A DNA stretch of 64,000 bases, from NCBI GenBank assembly GCA_900538465.1, contig UPXV01000011.1, positions 1 through 64,000 of the forward strand, given 5' to 3'. The translations under genes were made by a program, and so were the position numbers. Source of the stretch: an uncultured Erysipelotrichaceae bacterium (lineage in GTDB: Bacteria > Bacillota_I > Bacilli_A > Erysipelotrichales > Coprobacillaceae). Shown here one piece after another: positions 1 through 8,240 of the stretch (position 1 is the stretch's first letter; each line of letters starts with the position of its first letter). Under the pieces are notes generated by a model. It was not told the origin of the DNA, made no database searches, and saw only the letters and a list, made by a program, of their open reading frames with translations.

Positions 1-1014
1 ATGAAAAGCATTCAAACATACAGCATATTTTAGTTCCCTAAATGAAGTTTCAATTCCCCAGCGTAAATTATAGAGCCTTTTTATCTCTTCAGCAGGGAAT
101 TCATCTCTATCTAAATTTGTAATGACACATTCATATGTGTCATCAGCTATTTTAAATCTCACAATTCTACAGTTGAATTCATAAAATGGATTATTCTTAT
201 CCATATAATCAAAAGTTGATTTATTTGATATAAATCTATAGAACTGTGGATTTTCTTTGATTGTATTTGTTTGCTTTAAAGTAAGCATCCTAGAAACATC
301 AATATCAAATTCATCTTGATCAGGATATGGCCCTAAAGTTTGAGTCATACAGTTCCTAGATGTAATATCTTTTACACGAATAAGATATTTATTGCCCGAA
401 TGTACAACATGTTCAAAGCCGTTATATGATTCATAACCTCTATCAGCGATAAATATAGCTTTTGACCCATTATATCTATCTACCAACTTATAAAACGCAT
501 CATTTTCATCCTTTGATGGTTCATCCTGAACAATGACATCATTATACGTGTGTTCCATCAAGTCATATAATGCATTAAGATGATAGGAGTTGTATCCTAA
601 CATAGAATGACGATCAACATATGTTTTTTTATCATTGACATCAGTTCTAATTGGAGTGGAGCACCCATCAATTGCAAGTAATCTATATCCTTTATATAAA
701 TTATTTTCACTCTTGTATGTTTTTGAATTAAATGATTCAAAGAGCCATTGAAAAGCTTCATAATTAATCTTTCCTCTTTGTTGGACAAAAGCAGATGCAG
801 AAGGAATATTAATATTCAGACCAAAATGATTATAAAGTTCATCTTTAATTGGACTAGCCTCCATGCATAGAATGAATTGAATCACAGTTTCAAAAGGAAG
901 TTTTCTATTTCTTGAAAAATCAGAATTAGGATGAAAAAGGAAATCACAGTGATTTAGAGAAAGATCATTAACCAAATTTAAAAGTGTTTGTTTTAAGTAT
1001 CGAGCATTGTTCAT
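1..1014 (-). CDS. IS4-family transposase, 3' end beyond the window
   Basis: DDE transposase that would cut and paste its own insertion sequence. The frame is open from an ATG at 1014, behind a GGAGGT ribosome site, to the window edge (338 codons seen, no stop). The catalytic residues are visible: Asp116 in AIDG, Asp191 in IADRGYE, and the IS4 signature Y-x2-R-x3-E-x6-K at Tyr315, Arg318, Glu322 and Lys329. No frameshift is seen, so the copy looks intact as far as it is visible. The missing part is the C-terminal tail. IS4 membership is from the YREK motif; the exact subgroup is not determined. Confidence 0.9.
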   Translation of the reverse strand, partial: MNNARYLKQTLLNLVNDLSLNHCDFLFHPNSDFSRNRKLPFETVIQFILCMEASPIKDELYNHFGLNINIPSASAFVQQRGKINYEAFQWLFESFNSKTYKSENNLYKGYRLLAIDGCSTPIRTDVNDKKTYVDRHSMLGYNSYHLNALYDLMEHTYNDVIVQDEPSKDENDAFYKLVDRYNGSKAIFIADRGYESYNGFEHVVHSGNKYLIRVKDITSRNCMTQTLGPYPDQDEFDIDVSRMLTLKQTNTIKENPQFYRFISNKSTFDYMDKNNPFYEFNCRIVRFKIADDTYECVITNLDRDEFPAEEIKRLYNLRWGIETSFRELKYAVCLNAFH

Positions 1015-1051
1015 AAGTATTACCTCCGAAATTCGTTACCTATAAACAATT

Positions 1052-1088
1052 GGCTTATTATCAATGATAAAAGAATTGATAATAAGCC
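1052..1088. repeat. 14-bp perfect hairpin upstream of the transposase
   Basis: Arms at 1052-1065 and 1075-1088 are perfect inverted complements with a 9-nt loop. It lies between the presumed IS end and the transposase start. Such stems near IS ends often block transcription or translation entering from outside; that role is inferred here. Confidence 0.6.
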
Positions 1089-1202
1089 ACACTTTTTGGA
1101 TGATTTGTCAATCCTTTTAATCAAAAAAAGTAAAAAAAGAGAGAACTGATAAATTATCAAATCCCTCTATCTCAATATCATCTTAACTTAATGACATTGG
1201 CT

Positions 1203-1520
1203 TTAAATAGCCTCTTTTTCAATACCATAAATCATTTCTTCTTCATGTACCATTTTTAAATAAATATCACTTCTATGACCAATACCAATGATTTGCACTG
1301 CTTGATTTTCATCATCAATCAAACAAACAATGCGATAATTCCCTATACGATAAGCCCAATAATCTTTTAATTCACCAACTAACTTTTTACCATATTGTCG
1401 AGGATTTAGGCATCCTTGTAAATGTTGGGTGATCCAATTTTGAATCAATTGTCTTTGTTTCTTATCAAGTTTAAAAAGATACTTTTGACAATCTTTAGAT
1501 ATTTCAATCATGTAAGACAT
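1203..1520 (-). CDS. RelE/ParE-type toxin
   Basis: Probable ribosome-dependent mRNA interferase of the RelE superfamily, 105 residues from the chosen start. The C-terminal half has the family pattern: a Leu-x-Gly-x-Leu segment (LVGELKDYW), then YRIGNYRIV and GIGHRSDIY, where the conserved Arg and His lie. ATG 1520 is preferred because GGAG sits 6 nt upstream; a GTG at 1532 and an ATG at 1511 are alternatives. It overlaps the end of the upstream antitoxin gene by 17 nt, the usual translational coupling in type II toxin-antitoxin modules. A ParE-like gyrase target cannot be excluded from sequence. Confidence 0.85.
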   Translation of the reverse strand: MSYMIEISKDCQKYLFKLDKKQRQLIQNWITQHLQGCLNPRQYGKKLVGELKDYWAYRIGNYRIVCLIDDENQAVQIIGIGHRSDIYLKMVHEEEMIYGIEKEAI

Positions 1521-1737
1521 CGTATTCTCCACATTCTTTCATTATATCTTGCCAAGTATACAAAATAGGATCTTTTAAAAAAACTTGATAAGCTTTATCA
1601 GCTTCTTGGATGAATTCCTCTTCTTCGATGCGTTCCCAAATGATTTGATGAAGAAATGAAACGATATTGATACGTTTTTGAAAACAAATCTTTTTTAATT
1701 TCTCTTCTTGTAATTCTTCTAAAGTTAAAGTTATCAT
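1504..1737 (-). CDS. RelB-like antitoxin
   Basis: Small (77 aa), acidic partner of the downstream RelE-type toxin. The N-terminal 40 residues (ITLTLEEL, then a helix-rich stretch) resemble a ribbon-helix-helix DNA-binding antitoxin; the C-terminal part would wrap the toxin. ATG 1737 is chosen because GAGGTG lies 6-7 nt upstream. As first gene of the pair it should repress its own promoter, as is usual for the family. Assignment rests mainly on position and size; sequence similarity to RelB/DinJ is modest. Confidence 0.75.
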   Translation of the reverse strand: MITLTLEELQEEKLKKICFQKRINIVSFLHQIIWERIEEEEFIQEADKAYQVFLKDPILYTWQDIMKECGEYDVLHD

Positions 1738-1755
1738 TGTTTTCACCTCGCAAAT

Positions 1756-1783
1756 ATTATAACACACTCTTTGCTAAAAGCAA
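1756..1783 (-). promoter_or_regulatory. Sigma-A promoter of the toxin-antitoxin operon
   Basis: On the minus strand, TTGCTT (1783-1778) and TATAAT (1761-1756) are separated by 16 nt, followed by the antitoxin ribosome site. It diverges from the amylase promoter region. Confidence 0.65.
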
Positions 1784-1850
1784 TAAAGAATTTGCTTTTT
1801 CTTTCTGAAGGAACAGTGTATAATAAAGAAAATATGGGAGGTATGAGTGA

Positions 1851-3293
1851 ATGAAGAATGGTGTAATGATACAATACTTTGAATGGTATTTACCAAATAG
1901 TCCTCATTTATGGCAACTTTTAAAAGCAGATGCAAGTCATCTTGAAGAGATTGGAATAACAGCAGTATGGATGCCACCAGCTTTTAAATGTATTGGTGGG
2001 ATCAATGATGTGGGATATGGTGTTTATGATATATATGATTTGGGTGAATTTGATCAAAAGGGAACAGTTCGAACAAAGTATGGAACAAAAGACGAATATT
2101 TAAAAGCGATTCAAACACTCCATCAATATCATATTCAAGTTTATGGTGATATCGTTTTGAATCACAAAATGGGAGCTGACAAAACAGAAAAAGTCAAAGC
2201 TTACGAAGTCAATCAAACAAATAAAAATGAGGTTGTCAGTGAAGAAGAAACAATCGAAGTTCCAACACTCTTTACTTTTGAAGGACGTCAAAAAAAGTAT
2301 AGTGATTTTGTGTGGGATTGGACATGTTTTGATGGAATAGATTATGATATATTGACGAAAAGACATGCCACATTTTTATTTAAGGATAAATCTTGGGAGG
2401 GCCAAGTTGATGATGAAAATGGAAACTTTGATTATTTAATGGGAGCAGATATAGATTTTTCTCATCCAGCAGTTTTATCTGAACTAGAAAAGTGGGGACA
2501 ATGGTATTTAGACATGACACATTTAGATGGTTTGAGATTGGATGCTGTTAAGCATATTAGTGCTTCCTTTTACAAAGACTGGATTGTCAAAATGCGTCAG
2601 TATAGCCAAAAAGAACTTTTTACTGTAGGAGAATATTGGCATGGAGATGTCAACCATCTCTTGAATTATTTACAGCAAGTAGATGGAGAAATCGCTTTAT
2701 TTGATGTTCCACTTCATTATCATTTTTATGAAGCTTCACATGGAGATGGACAATATGATATGTCACATATTTTTGATAATACACTTGTTCAAAAAGACAG
2801 TGAACATGCTGTAACATTTGTTGATAATCATGATACACAACCTTCACAAGGATTACAATCATGGGTAAGCGATTGGTTTAAACCATTGGCTTATGCATTG
2901 ATATTGCTAAGAAAAGATGGATATCCTTGTGTATTTTATGGTGATTATTATGGTATTCCTTATAGTCAAATTCCTGCTCAAAAAGAAATGCTTGATCGTT
3001 TATTGTATTTAAGAAAACATTATGCAGTAGGAGAACAAATTGATTATTTTGATGATTCGAGCTTAATAGGTTGGATACGAAAAGATGACAATCAAAAATG
3101 TCTTGTTTGCGTGATGAGTGATAGTGTTGGTGGTCAAAAAACAATGTGTGTTGGAATTCAATATAGTGGATATATCTTTTATGATTATTTAGGAAATTGT
3201 CAAGAAGAGATTATGATTGATGAAAATGGTTATGGAAATTTTCCTGTTTTGGGTGGACATGTGAGTGTTTATATTGTTAAAGAGGGAATGTAA
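1851..3293 (+). CDS. Cytoplasmic alpha-amylase (GH13)
   Basis: Hydrolyses alpha-1,4-glucan or maltodextrin; 480 aa with no signal peptide, so it acts in the cytoplasm like the AmyA/maltohexaose-type GH13 enzymes. All four GH13 regions are visible: DIVLNHKMGAD (region I), GLRLDAVKH with nucleophile Asp231 (II), VGEYW with acid/base Glu261 (III) and FVDNHDTQ with Asp328 (IV). The start follows a GGGAGG site. A TATAAT lies at 1819-1824. The stop codon overlaps the next start by one base, so the EamA transporter is co-transcribed. Substrate size preference is not determined. Confidence 0.92.
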   Translation: MKNGVMIQYFEWYLPNSPHLWQLLKADASHLEEIGITAVWMPPAFKCIGGINDVGYGVYDIYDLGEFDQKGTVRTKYGTKDEYLKAIQTLHQYHIQVYGDIVLNHKMGADKTEKVKAYEVNQTNKNEVVSEEETIEVPTLFTFEGRQKKYSDFVWDWTCFDGIDYDILTKRHATFLFKDKSWEGQVDDENGNFDYLMGADIDFSHPAVLSELEKWGQWYLDMTHLDGLRLDAVKHISASFYKDWIVKMRQYSQKELFTVGEYWHGDVNHLLNYLQQVDGEIALFDVPLHYHFYEASHGDGQYDMSHIFDNTLVQKDSEHAVTFVDNHDTQPSQGLQSWVSDWFKPLAYALILLRKDGYPCVFYGDYYGIPYSQIPAQKEMLDRLLYLRKHYAVGEQIDYFDDSSLIGWIRKDDNQKCLVCVMSDSVGGQKTMCVGIQYSGYIFYDYLGNCQEEIMIDENGYGNFPVLGGHVSVYIVKEGM

Positions 3294-4174
3294 TGAAAAA
3301 TAAAAATTTACTTGCGATTCATATTGCTGTCATATTGTTTGGAGCATCTGGTGTTTTTGTGAAAATGATTCCTATGTCAGCACTTTTATTGACACTAGGC
3401 AGAGCTTTATTTTCAGCATTGGCGTTATATATTTATGTGCATTTTCATCATTATTCTTTAAGACTTTATCGAATGAAGGATTATTTTTGGAATTTATTGG
3501 CAGGGTTATTTTTAACTTTACATTGGTTTTTCTTTATTATGTCGATACAAGTGTCTACAGTTGCAATAGGGACAATTACTTTTGCAGCTTACCCACTCTT
3601 TGTTGTTTTTATGGAACCCTATGTTTTTAAAGAAAAGTTTCAGATAAAAAACTTATTAAGTGTTGTGATGATTGTTTTAGGAATTACTTTTTTAATTCCA
3701 TCATTTGCTTTTACCAATACATCCACATTAGGCATTATTTATGGTTTAATAGGTAGTTTTTCTTTTGCTGTGCTTTCTTTGATTAATCGTAAATTATCTT
3801 CTCATTATGAAAGTGTTGTGATTACTTTATATGAACAAACTGTTGCAACTTGTCTATTAACTGTCTTTATTTCCATTATCAATCCACCTTTGATTCAAGC
3901 AGATACCCTTACATTTTTTTATCTGGTTGTTTATGGTGTGGTTTTTACTGGTGTGGCACATTCATTATATATTTATGGTTTAAGGGGTGTGAAAGCACAA
4001 ACGGCAAGTATCATTTCTGTCTTAGAACCTGTTTATAGTATCGTTTTAGCAATGTTATTTCTTAATGAAAAACTCTTATATCAAGATATTATTGGAATTG
4101 TCATGATCTTTTTGGCAGTTATTGTTGCTACTTTTCAAAATCGTTTAGAATTACAAAAAGAATCATCGAAATGA
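3293..4174 (+). CDS. EamA/DMT-family transporter
   Basis: Inner-membrane carrier of the drug/metabolite transporter superfamily, 293 aa, with about ten hydrophobic helices arranged as two EamA repeats (roughly residues 5-135 and 145-285). The second repeat ends with the typical LEPVYSIVLAMLFLNEKL segment. Members export amino acids or other metabolites, and the substrate here cannot be read from sequence. It is translationally coupled to the upstream amylase gene. The gene ends inside a terminator hairpin. Confidence 0.85.
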   Translation: MKNKNLLAIHIAVILFGASGVFVKMIPMSALLLTLGRALFSALALYIYVHFHHYSLRLYRMKDYFWNLLAGLFLTLHWFFFIMSIQVSTVAIGTITFAAYPLFVVFMEPYVFKEKFQIKNLLSVVMIVLGITFLIPSFAFTNTSTLGIIYGLIGSFSFAVLSLINRKLSSHYESVVITLYEQTVATCLLTVFISIINPPLIQADTLTFFYLVVYGVVFTGVAHSLYIYGLRGVKAQTASIISVLEPVYSIVLAMLFLNEKLLYQDIIGIVMIFLAVIVATFQNRLELQKESSK

Positions 4175-4182
4175 TTCTTTTT
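4157..4182. terminator. Bidirectional terminator
   Basis: 10-bp perfect stem (4157-4166 with 4171-4180), CGAA loop, followed by T on the plus strand and T-rich sequence on the minus strand. It serves the converging genes ending at 4174 and 4181. Confidence 0.8.
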
Positions 4183-4426
4183 AAAATTGAAGAGTGAAAT
4201 AAAGATATGTAATCGCAAGCGTAAGAATCAAAGCGATTTGTAAAATAATAGAAATCAAACGTTCTTGTTTTGAAGTTAAATTTGTCTTTCGTGCTTCATC
4301 AAGAAGCTGATAGGCAATCATTAATGGAATTGCGTTAATAAAACTCATAAGAGAACCAAAAAGAGAAAGAATTGCAAAAATCAAAGCACCTTTTGCAAAA
4401 TCATTATATGTTTGACGTGTTTCCAT
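4181..4426 (-). CDS. Small membrane protein, unknown function
   Basis: An 81-residue protein with two predicted membrane helices, about residues 12-40 and 58-80, joined by a charged loop (LLDEARKTNLTSKQER). The start has AGGAAGGTGATGAT upstream. I do not recognise a family. It stands alone on the minus strand between the amylase/EamA operon and the divergent GntR operon, so the neighbourhood gives no clear role. Confidence 0.65.
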   Translation of the reverse strand: METRQTYNDFAKGALIFAILSLFGSLMSFINAIPLMIAYQLLDEARKTNLTSKQERLISIILQIALILTLAITYLYFTLQF

Positions 4427-4523
4427 ATCATCACCTTCCTTACTTATATTATAGAAAATATTTATTTTTAAACTATCAAATTGTCTTTATTTTATGTTAA
4501 GATTATCTAAAATATTCAAATAA

Positions 4524-4568
4524 ACAGTATATAACAGTTGACAAGTGTTATATACTGTTATATACTGT
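4524..4568 (+). promoter_or_regulatory. Promoter with overlapping palindromic GntR operator
   Basis: TTGACA (4538-4543) and TATACT (4561-4566) are spaced exactly 17 nt, a near-consensus sigma-A promoter. A 13-bp perfect inverted repeat (4524-4536 and 4546-4558) straddles the -35 box. Its right arm is partly repeated in the same direction at 4557-4568, over the -10 box. The placement predicts autorepression by the GntR protein encoded next. The binding itself is inference. Confidence 0.8.
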
Positions 4569-4590
4569 TTGTGAACAGAGGAGGAAACAT

Positions 4591-4962
4591 ATGAAAATCA
4601 TTATTAACAATTCATCCATGCAACCGATTTATGAACAACTCATGGAACAAATGAAGCTTATGATTATTAATGGTGAACTGAAAGAAAATGATATTTTACC
4701 ATCTGTTCGTTCTTTGTCAAAAGAGTTAAAGATTAGTGCTCTTACAGTCAAGAAAGCGTACGATAATCTTGAAAGTGAAGGTTTTGTTACAACTGTTCAT
4801 GGAAAAGGGACCTATGTCAAAGGGGCAAATCAAGAACTCTTAAAAGAAGAACAAAGAAAAGAAGTCGAAGCTGATTTGGAAATGGCCATCCAAAAAGGGC
4901 GAAGATGCAATATGAGTGATGATGAAATCATCGAGTTAATTCATCTGATTATGGAGGAGTAA
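4591..4962 (+). CDS. GntR-family regulator, YtrA subfamily
   Basis: Transcriptional repressor of 123 aa: a winged helix-turn-helix (residues about 10-75, with PSVRSLSKELKISALTVKKAYDNLE and the wing GKGTYVKG) plus a short C-terminal dimerisation tail, the layout of the YtrA subfamily. Such regulators control an adjacent ABC exporter, and here the ABC ATPase starts 4 nt after its stop codon. The gene has a strong AGAGGAGG site. A palindrome covering its promoter is the likely operator. The inducing signal is unknown; for other YtrA-type systems it is cell-envelope stress. Confidence 0.9.
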   Translation: MKIIINNSSMQPIYEQLMEQMKLMIINGELKENDILPSVRSLSKELKISALTVKKAYDNLESEGFVTTVHGKGTYVKGANQELLKEEQRKEVEADLEMAIQKGRRCNMSDDEIIELIHLIMEE

Positions 4963-4966
4963 AAAA

Positions 4967-5818
4967 ATGTTAAAGTTAACAAATGTAAAGAAACACTATG
5001 ATCGATTTACCCTAAACTGCTCTTTAAATGTGAAACCAGGTTGTGTAACTGGTCTGATTGGACAAAATGGTGCTGGGAAAAGTACAACTTTTAAAGCAAT
5101 ATTAGATTTGATTTCTATAGATGATGGTAAGATTCAAATTTTTGATTCTCAATCTCAGCATTTGTCTCAAAAGGATAAACAAAAAATAGGGGTTGTTTTA
5201 TCAGATTCAGGATTTAGTGAATATTTGTCTATTAAAGATATTATTCCAGTTTTAGATGCTTTGTATGACCAATTTGAAAAACAACAGTTTATTCAAAGAT
5301 GCCAAGATTTTAGCTTACCTATGAATAAAAAAATTAAAGATTTTTCAACAGGTATGAAAGCCAAATTAAAAGTGCTAATTGCATTATCACATCATGCCAA
5401 ATTATTAATCTTAGATGAACCAACTGCAGGATTGGATGTGATTGCAAGAGATGAACTCTTGGATATTTTAAGAGATTATTTGGCTGAAGATGAATCATGT
5501 TCTATTTTAATGAGTTCACATATTTCAAGTGATTTAGAAGGATTATGTGATGATCTTTATATGATTCATGATGGTCAAATTATTTTACATGAAGAAACTG
5601 ATATTCTTTTAAGTGATTATGCAGTCATTAAAGTTGATGAAAACCAATATCAACAGCTTGATCATCAATATATTCTTAAATATCAAAAAGAAAACTATGG
5701 ATATAGTTGTTTAACCAATCAAAAACAATATTTCTTAGAAAATTATCCATCTTTTGTTATTGAAAAAAGTTGTATTGATGATGTCATAACAATGATGATT
5801 AGAGGTGAAAGAGCATGA
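4967..5818 (+). CDS. ABC transporter ATP-binding protein
   Basis: ATPase subunit (283 aa) of an ABC-2-type exporter encoded with the following permease. Walker A is GQNGAGKST (residues about 32-40), the signature is FSTGMKAKL, Walker B is LLILDEPTAGLD, and the H-loop lies in SSHISSD. About 75 residues after the H-loop form a C-terminal extension typical of the BcrA/YtrB branch. The stop overlaps the permease start by 4 nt. Substrate unknown; exporters with YtrA-type regulators are often linked to cell-wall antibiotics or bacteriocins. Confidence 0.9.
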   Translation: MLKLTNVKKHYDRFTLNCSLNVKPGCVTGLIGQNGAGKSTTFKAILDLISIDDGKIQIFDSQSQHLSQKDKQKIGVVLSDSGFSEYLSIKDIIPVLDALYDQFEKQQFIQRCQDFSLPMNKKIKDFSTGMKAKLKVLIALSHHAKLLILDEPTAGLDVIARDELLDILRDYLAEDESCSILMSSHISSDLEGLCDDLYMIHDGQIILHEETDILLSDYAVIKVDENQYQQLDHQYILKYQKENYGYSCLTNQKQYFLENYPSFVIEKSCIDDVITMMIRGERA

Positions 5819-6474
5819 AAGGATTATTAATTAAAGATTTTCAAATATTAAAGAATCAAATGAACTTTCTGATTGCACTGGTCGCTATGGCAATTATATT
5901 CTTTTTGACTAATATAATGGATCAAACTTTTATCATTAGCTATGTGAGTTTCTTTAGTGTTGTATTGGTTATGAGTAGTGTATCTTATGATGAATTTAAT
6001 AATGGTCTCTCTTATTTGATGACTTTACCTACAACAAAAAAAGATTATGTGAGAGAAAAATATCTTTTTGGATTTCTTTTATCTGGAATGACTTGGTCAT
6101 TAACAACAGTTTTGTTAATGATATTTAACTTAGTTAAAGATGCTCCTTTTGATTTATATGAATGGATGTTATCTTGTGTAATGATTTTGATGATAGTTGA
6201 ATTCATGTTGGCATGTATTTTACCAATTCAATTGAAATTTGGTCAAAATAAAGGCAATATTGCAATGATTATTGTTGTTGGTGGAAGTTTTGTCATTGGC
6301 TATGGTGTTATAACGATTGCCAAATGGCTGCATATAGATTTGAATAGTTTTATAACAATCATATACAAATTAGGAATGTTCAACTGTATGTTGATTTTGG
6401 CTGTAATAGTGCTTATCGCTTTGTTTATTTCTTATTCTATCAGTTATAAAATTATGAAAAATAAAGAATTATAA
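5815..6474 (+). CDS. ABC-2-type permease
   Basis: Membrane partner of the ATPase encoded immediately upstream; 219 aa with six hydrophobic segments (roughly residues 18-35, 38-55, 85-105, 115-140, 150-172 and 185-212). The conserved motif DEFNNGLSYLMTLPTTKKDYVREKY between helices 2 and 3 matches the ABC2_membrane_5 type. A 4-nt overlap with the ATPase couples translation. Third gene of the GntR operon, ended by the hairpin after its stop codon. Confidence 0.88.
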   Translation: MKGLLIKDFQILKNQMNFLIALVAMAIIFFLTNIMDQTFIISYVSFFSVVLVMSSVSYDEFNNGLSYLMTLPTTKKDYVREKYLFGFLLSGMTWSLTTVLLMIFNLVKDAPFDLYEWMLSCVMILMIVEFMLACILPIQLKFGQNKGNIAMIIVVGGSFVIGYGVITIAKWLHIDLNSFITIIYKLGMFNCMLILAVIVLIALFISYSISYKIMKNKEL

Positions 6475-6483
6475 ACGATAAAA

Positions 6484-6513
6484 AAACAACTTTCAAAATG
6501 AGAGTTGTTTTTA
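6484..6513. terminator. Bidirectional terminator
   Basis: 12-bp stem with one G-T pair (6484-6495 with 6499-6510), AAA loop, T-rich on either side. It lies between converging genes. Confidence 0.75.
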
Positions 6514-6515
6514 TA

Positions 6516-6791
6516 TTATTTCGCTTTTTTCTTGTTTAAAATCAAAGTCACAATGATAATCAAAACCAACATTACGACAGCACAAATTCCTGCTGTTGTC
6601 CACAATTCTGGCTTTGCAAAAGCTTTTGACATGATTGCAATTTTTCTAATAAGAATTGCAATTGAATATCCAGAAGATGCTGCCCCGATCAAAGCAAGTA
6701 TAGCTTTAAACCATTTTGGGAATACTTCTGTAAAAAGAATTGCTGTTATTAAACATATCAATGCAATAAATGCACAAATGACAAAATGCAT
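6516..6791 (-). CDS. Small three-helix membrane protein, unknown
   Basis: A 91-residue protein with three hydrophobic segments (about residues 3-18, 24-42 and 62-85) and a basic tail KKKAK. The start at 6791 is chosen because GGAGG lies upstream at the right distance; the frame stays open further upstream to 6860 but without a ribosome site. I do not recognise a family and the convergent neighbours give no hint. Confidence 0.65.
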   Translation of the reverse strand: MHFVICAFIALICLITAILFTEVFPKWFKAILALIGAASSGYSIAILIRKIAIMSKAFAKPELWTTAGICAVVMLVLIIIVTLILNKKKAK

Positions 6792-6954
6792 AGAGTAACC
6801 TCCTTTATATACATCAATTAAAATAACATAAATATGGAAAGAATGCAATATAATTATCAAGTCGAAGAAAGAATAATCTTGTATTTTTTATAAGAAATAT
6901 GGAAATATGAAAATGAATATGATAAACTATAAAAGCAAAGAAAAGAGGTAAATT

Positions 6955-8202
6955 ATGAGATTCAATAGAAATAGAAGATATACATACTATAGTTCATATT
7001 CAAATAATCGTCGTTCAAGAATTCGTTGGGATCGTATTGGAATCATTGCTTTGGTTGTTACCATTGTGATTGGTGTTTTGGTATGGTTTAATTTAAGTCG
7101 TTTAAAATTGTTGTTTAAAGGTTATTCTTTCTCTCAACAAAATAATATTTTATCTTTAAGTGGGGATGGGGTTGATGAAATTCTATCACATGATAAGATG
7201 GAACATATTGAAGATTGGATTAAAGAAAGTGAAAATGTTAAATATTATGATGAGTATGAAAAATACATCACATTACATACTGGTGTAAAAGCCAAAGTGG
7301 TTGTTTCAACAGTTAATGATATTTTTAATAATTATGCACCTAAACTTGTTGCTTTAGGATATACTGATTCACAAATTTGGGAAATGTTAAAAACAGCTTC
7401 TGCTGATGATTTAAAATATATTATTGAAAAAGGATATACTTATGCTCAAATTCAACCATATATGCAAGTCAAAGGTTTTGCTTTTCAAGATATGGAAACA
7501 TATATGAAAGTCTATGCCCAAAAGAAAAATTATAACTATGCAGTCTTAATTACAACTTATCCTTTTATTATTTCTGAAAATAAACCTAATAAAATTTATA
7601 CAATTCAAGATCCAAAAAATATTGTCAATTTGGTAAAGAAAGGGTTCCAATTACCTTCATCATATGAGCCAGATGATTTAACAAAACCAGATATGCCAGT
7701 GGCGCCTGATTGTGATAATGCCCATTTAAGAAAAGAAGCAGCAGATGCTTTGACACAAATGTATAAAGATGCAAAAGCTTTAGGATACAATTTGGTTATT
7801 AATAGTGCATATCGTTCTTATAGTGATCAACAAAAGACATATGATGATTACTTTAAAAAATATGATGAAGTCACTGCTGCGAGTCTTGTAGCTATGCCTG
7901 GAGCAAGTGAACATCAAACAGGATTGGGTGTTGATTTGACAAGTCAAAGTGTTATCAATGGACAAAGACTTGTCTTTGGGGATACTGATGAATACAAATG
8001 GTGTAAAGATAATTCTTATCGATATGGATTTATTTTAAGATTTGAACAAGATAAAGCCAATATCACAGGAATTGGAAAAGAACCATGGCATTTTAGATAT
8101 GTTGGTAAAGAAGCAGCCCAAAAGATTTATGAAAAGGGATGGACTTTAGAAGAATATTGTTTATATGAAGGCATCATTCCAAATATTAAGGAAAATCAAT
8201 AA
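6955..8202 (+). CDS. VanY-type D-alanyl-D-alanine carboxypeptidase (M15B)
   Basis: Membrane-anchored zinc peptidase, 415 aa, which trims D-Ala from peptidoglycan stem peptides. A basic N-terminus is followed by one membrane helix (residues about 27-46), then a 190-residue extracellular spacer, then the M15B domain. Its motifs are NSAYRSYSDQ, PGASEHQTGLGVDLTS (zinc ligands His320 and Asp327) and EPWHFRYVG (His379). All ligands are present, so it should be active. No van genes are near, so this is a housekeeping LD/DD-carboxypeptidase rather than a vancomycin-resistance gene. Confidence 0.9.
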   Translation: MRFNRNRRYTYYSSYSNNRRSRIRWDRIGIIALVVTIVIGVLVWFNLSRLKLLFKGYSFSQQNNILSLSGDGVDEILSHDKMEHIEDWIKESENVKYYDEYEKYITLHTGVKAKVVVSTVNDIFNNYAPKLVALGYTDSQIWEMLKTASADDLKYIIEKGYTYAQIQPYMQVKGFAFQDMETYMKVYAQKKNYNYAVLITTYPFIISENKPNKIYTIQDPKNIVNLVKKGFQLPSSYEPDDLTKPDMPVAPDCDNAHLRKEAADALTQMYKDAKALGYNLVINSAYRSYSDQQKTYDDYFKKYDEVTAASLVAMPGASEHQTGLGVDLTSQSVINGQRLVFGDTDEYKWCKDNSYRYGFILRFEQDKANITGIGKEPWHFRYVGKEAAQKIYEKGWTLEEYCLYEGIIPNIKENQ

Positions 8203-8228
8203 TCTAGGGTTATCCCTAGATTATTTTT
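8201..8228 (+). terminator. Terminator after the VanY-type gene
   Basis: 9-bp perfect stem (8201-8209 with 8214-8222), TTAT loop, followed by six T. It begins in the stop codon. Confidence 0.85.
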
Positions 8229-8240
8229 TGAGGACAAATT

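Larger units (their letters stand above)
1..1199 (-). mobile_element. IS4-type insertion sequence, one end in window
   Basis: The transposase plus about 185 bases upstream probably form one end of an insertion sequence. The outer boundary is inferred to lie before the toxin stop codon at 1203, near the AT-rich stretch at 1175-1199. The terminal inverted repeat cannot be confirmed because the other end is outside the window. Confidence 0.4.

Noticed and set aside
6505..6798. 97-codon plus-strand frame
   Set aside because: It lies opposite the small membrane protein gene, which has a GGAGG site; the plus frame has none and starts in a terminator.
6955..8202. Vancomycin resistance vanY
   Set aside because: No vanR/S/H/A/X genes nearby; M15B peptidases of this type are common housekeeping enzymes in Firmicutes.
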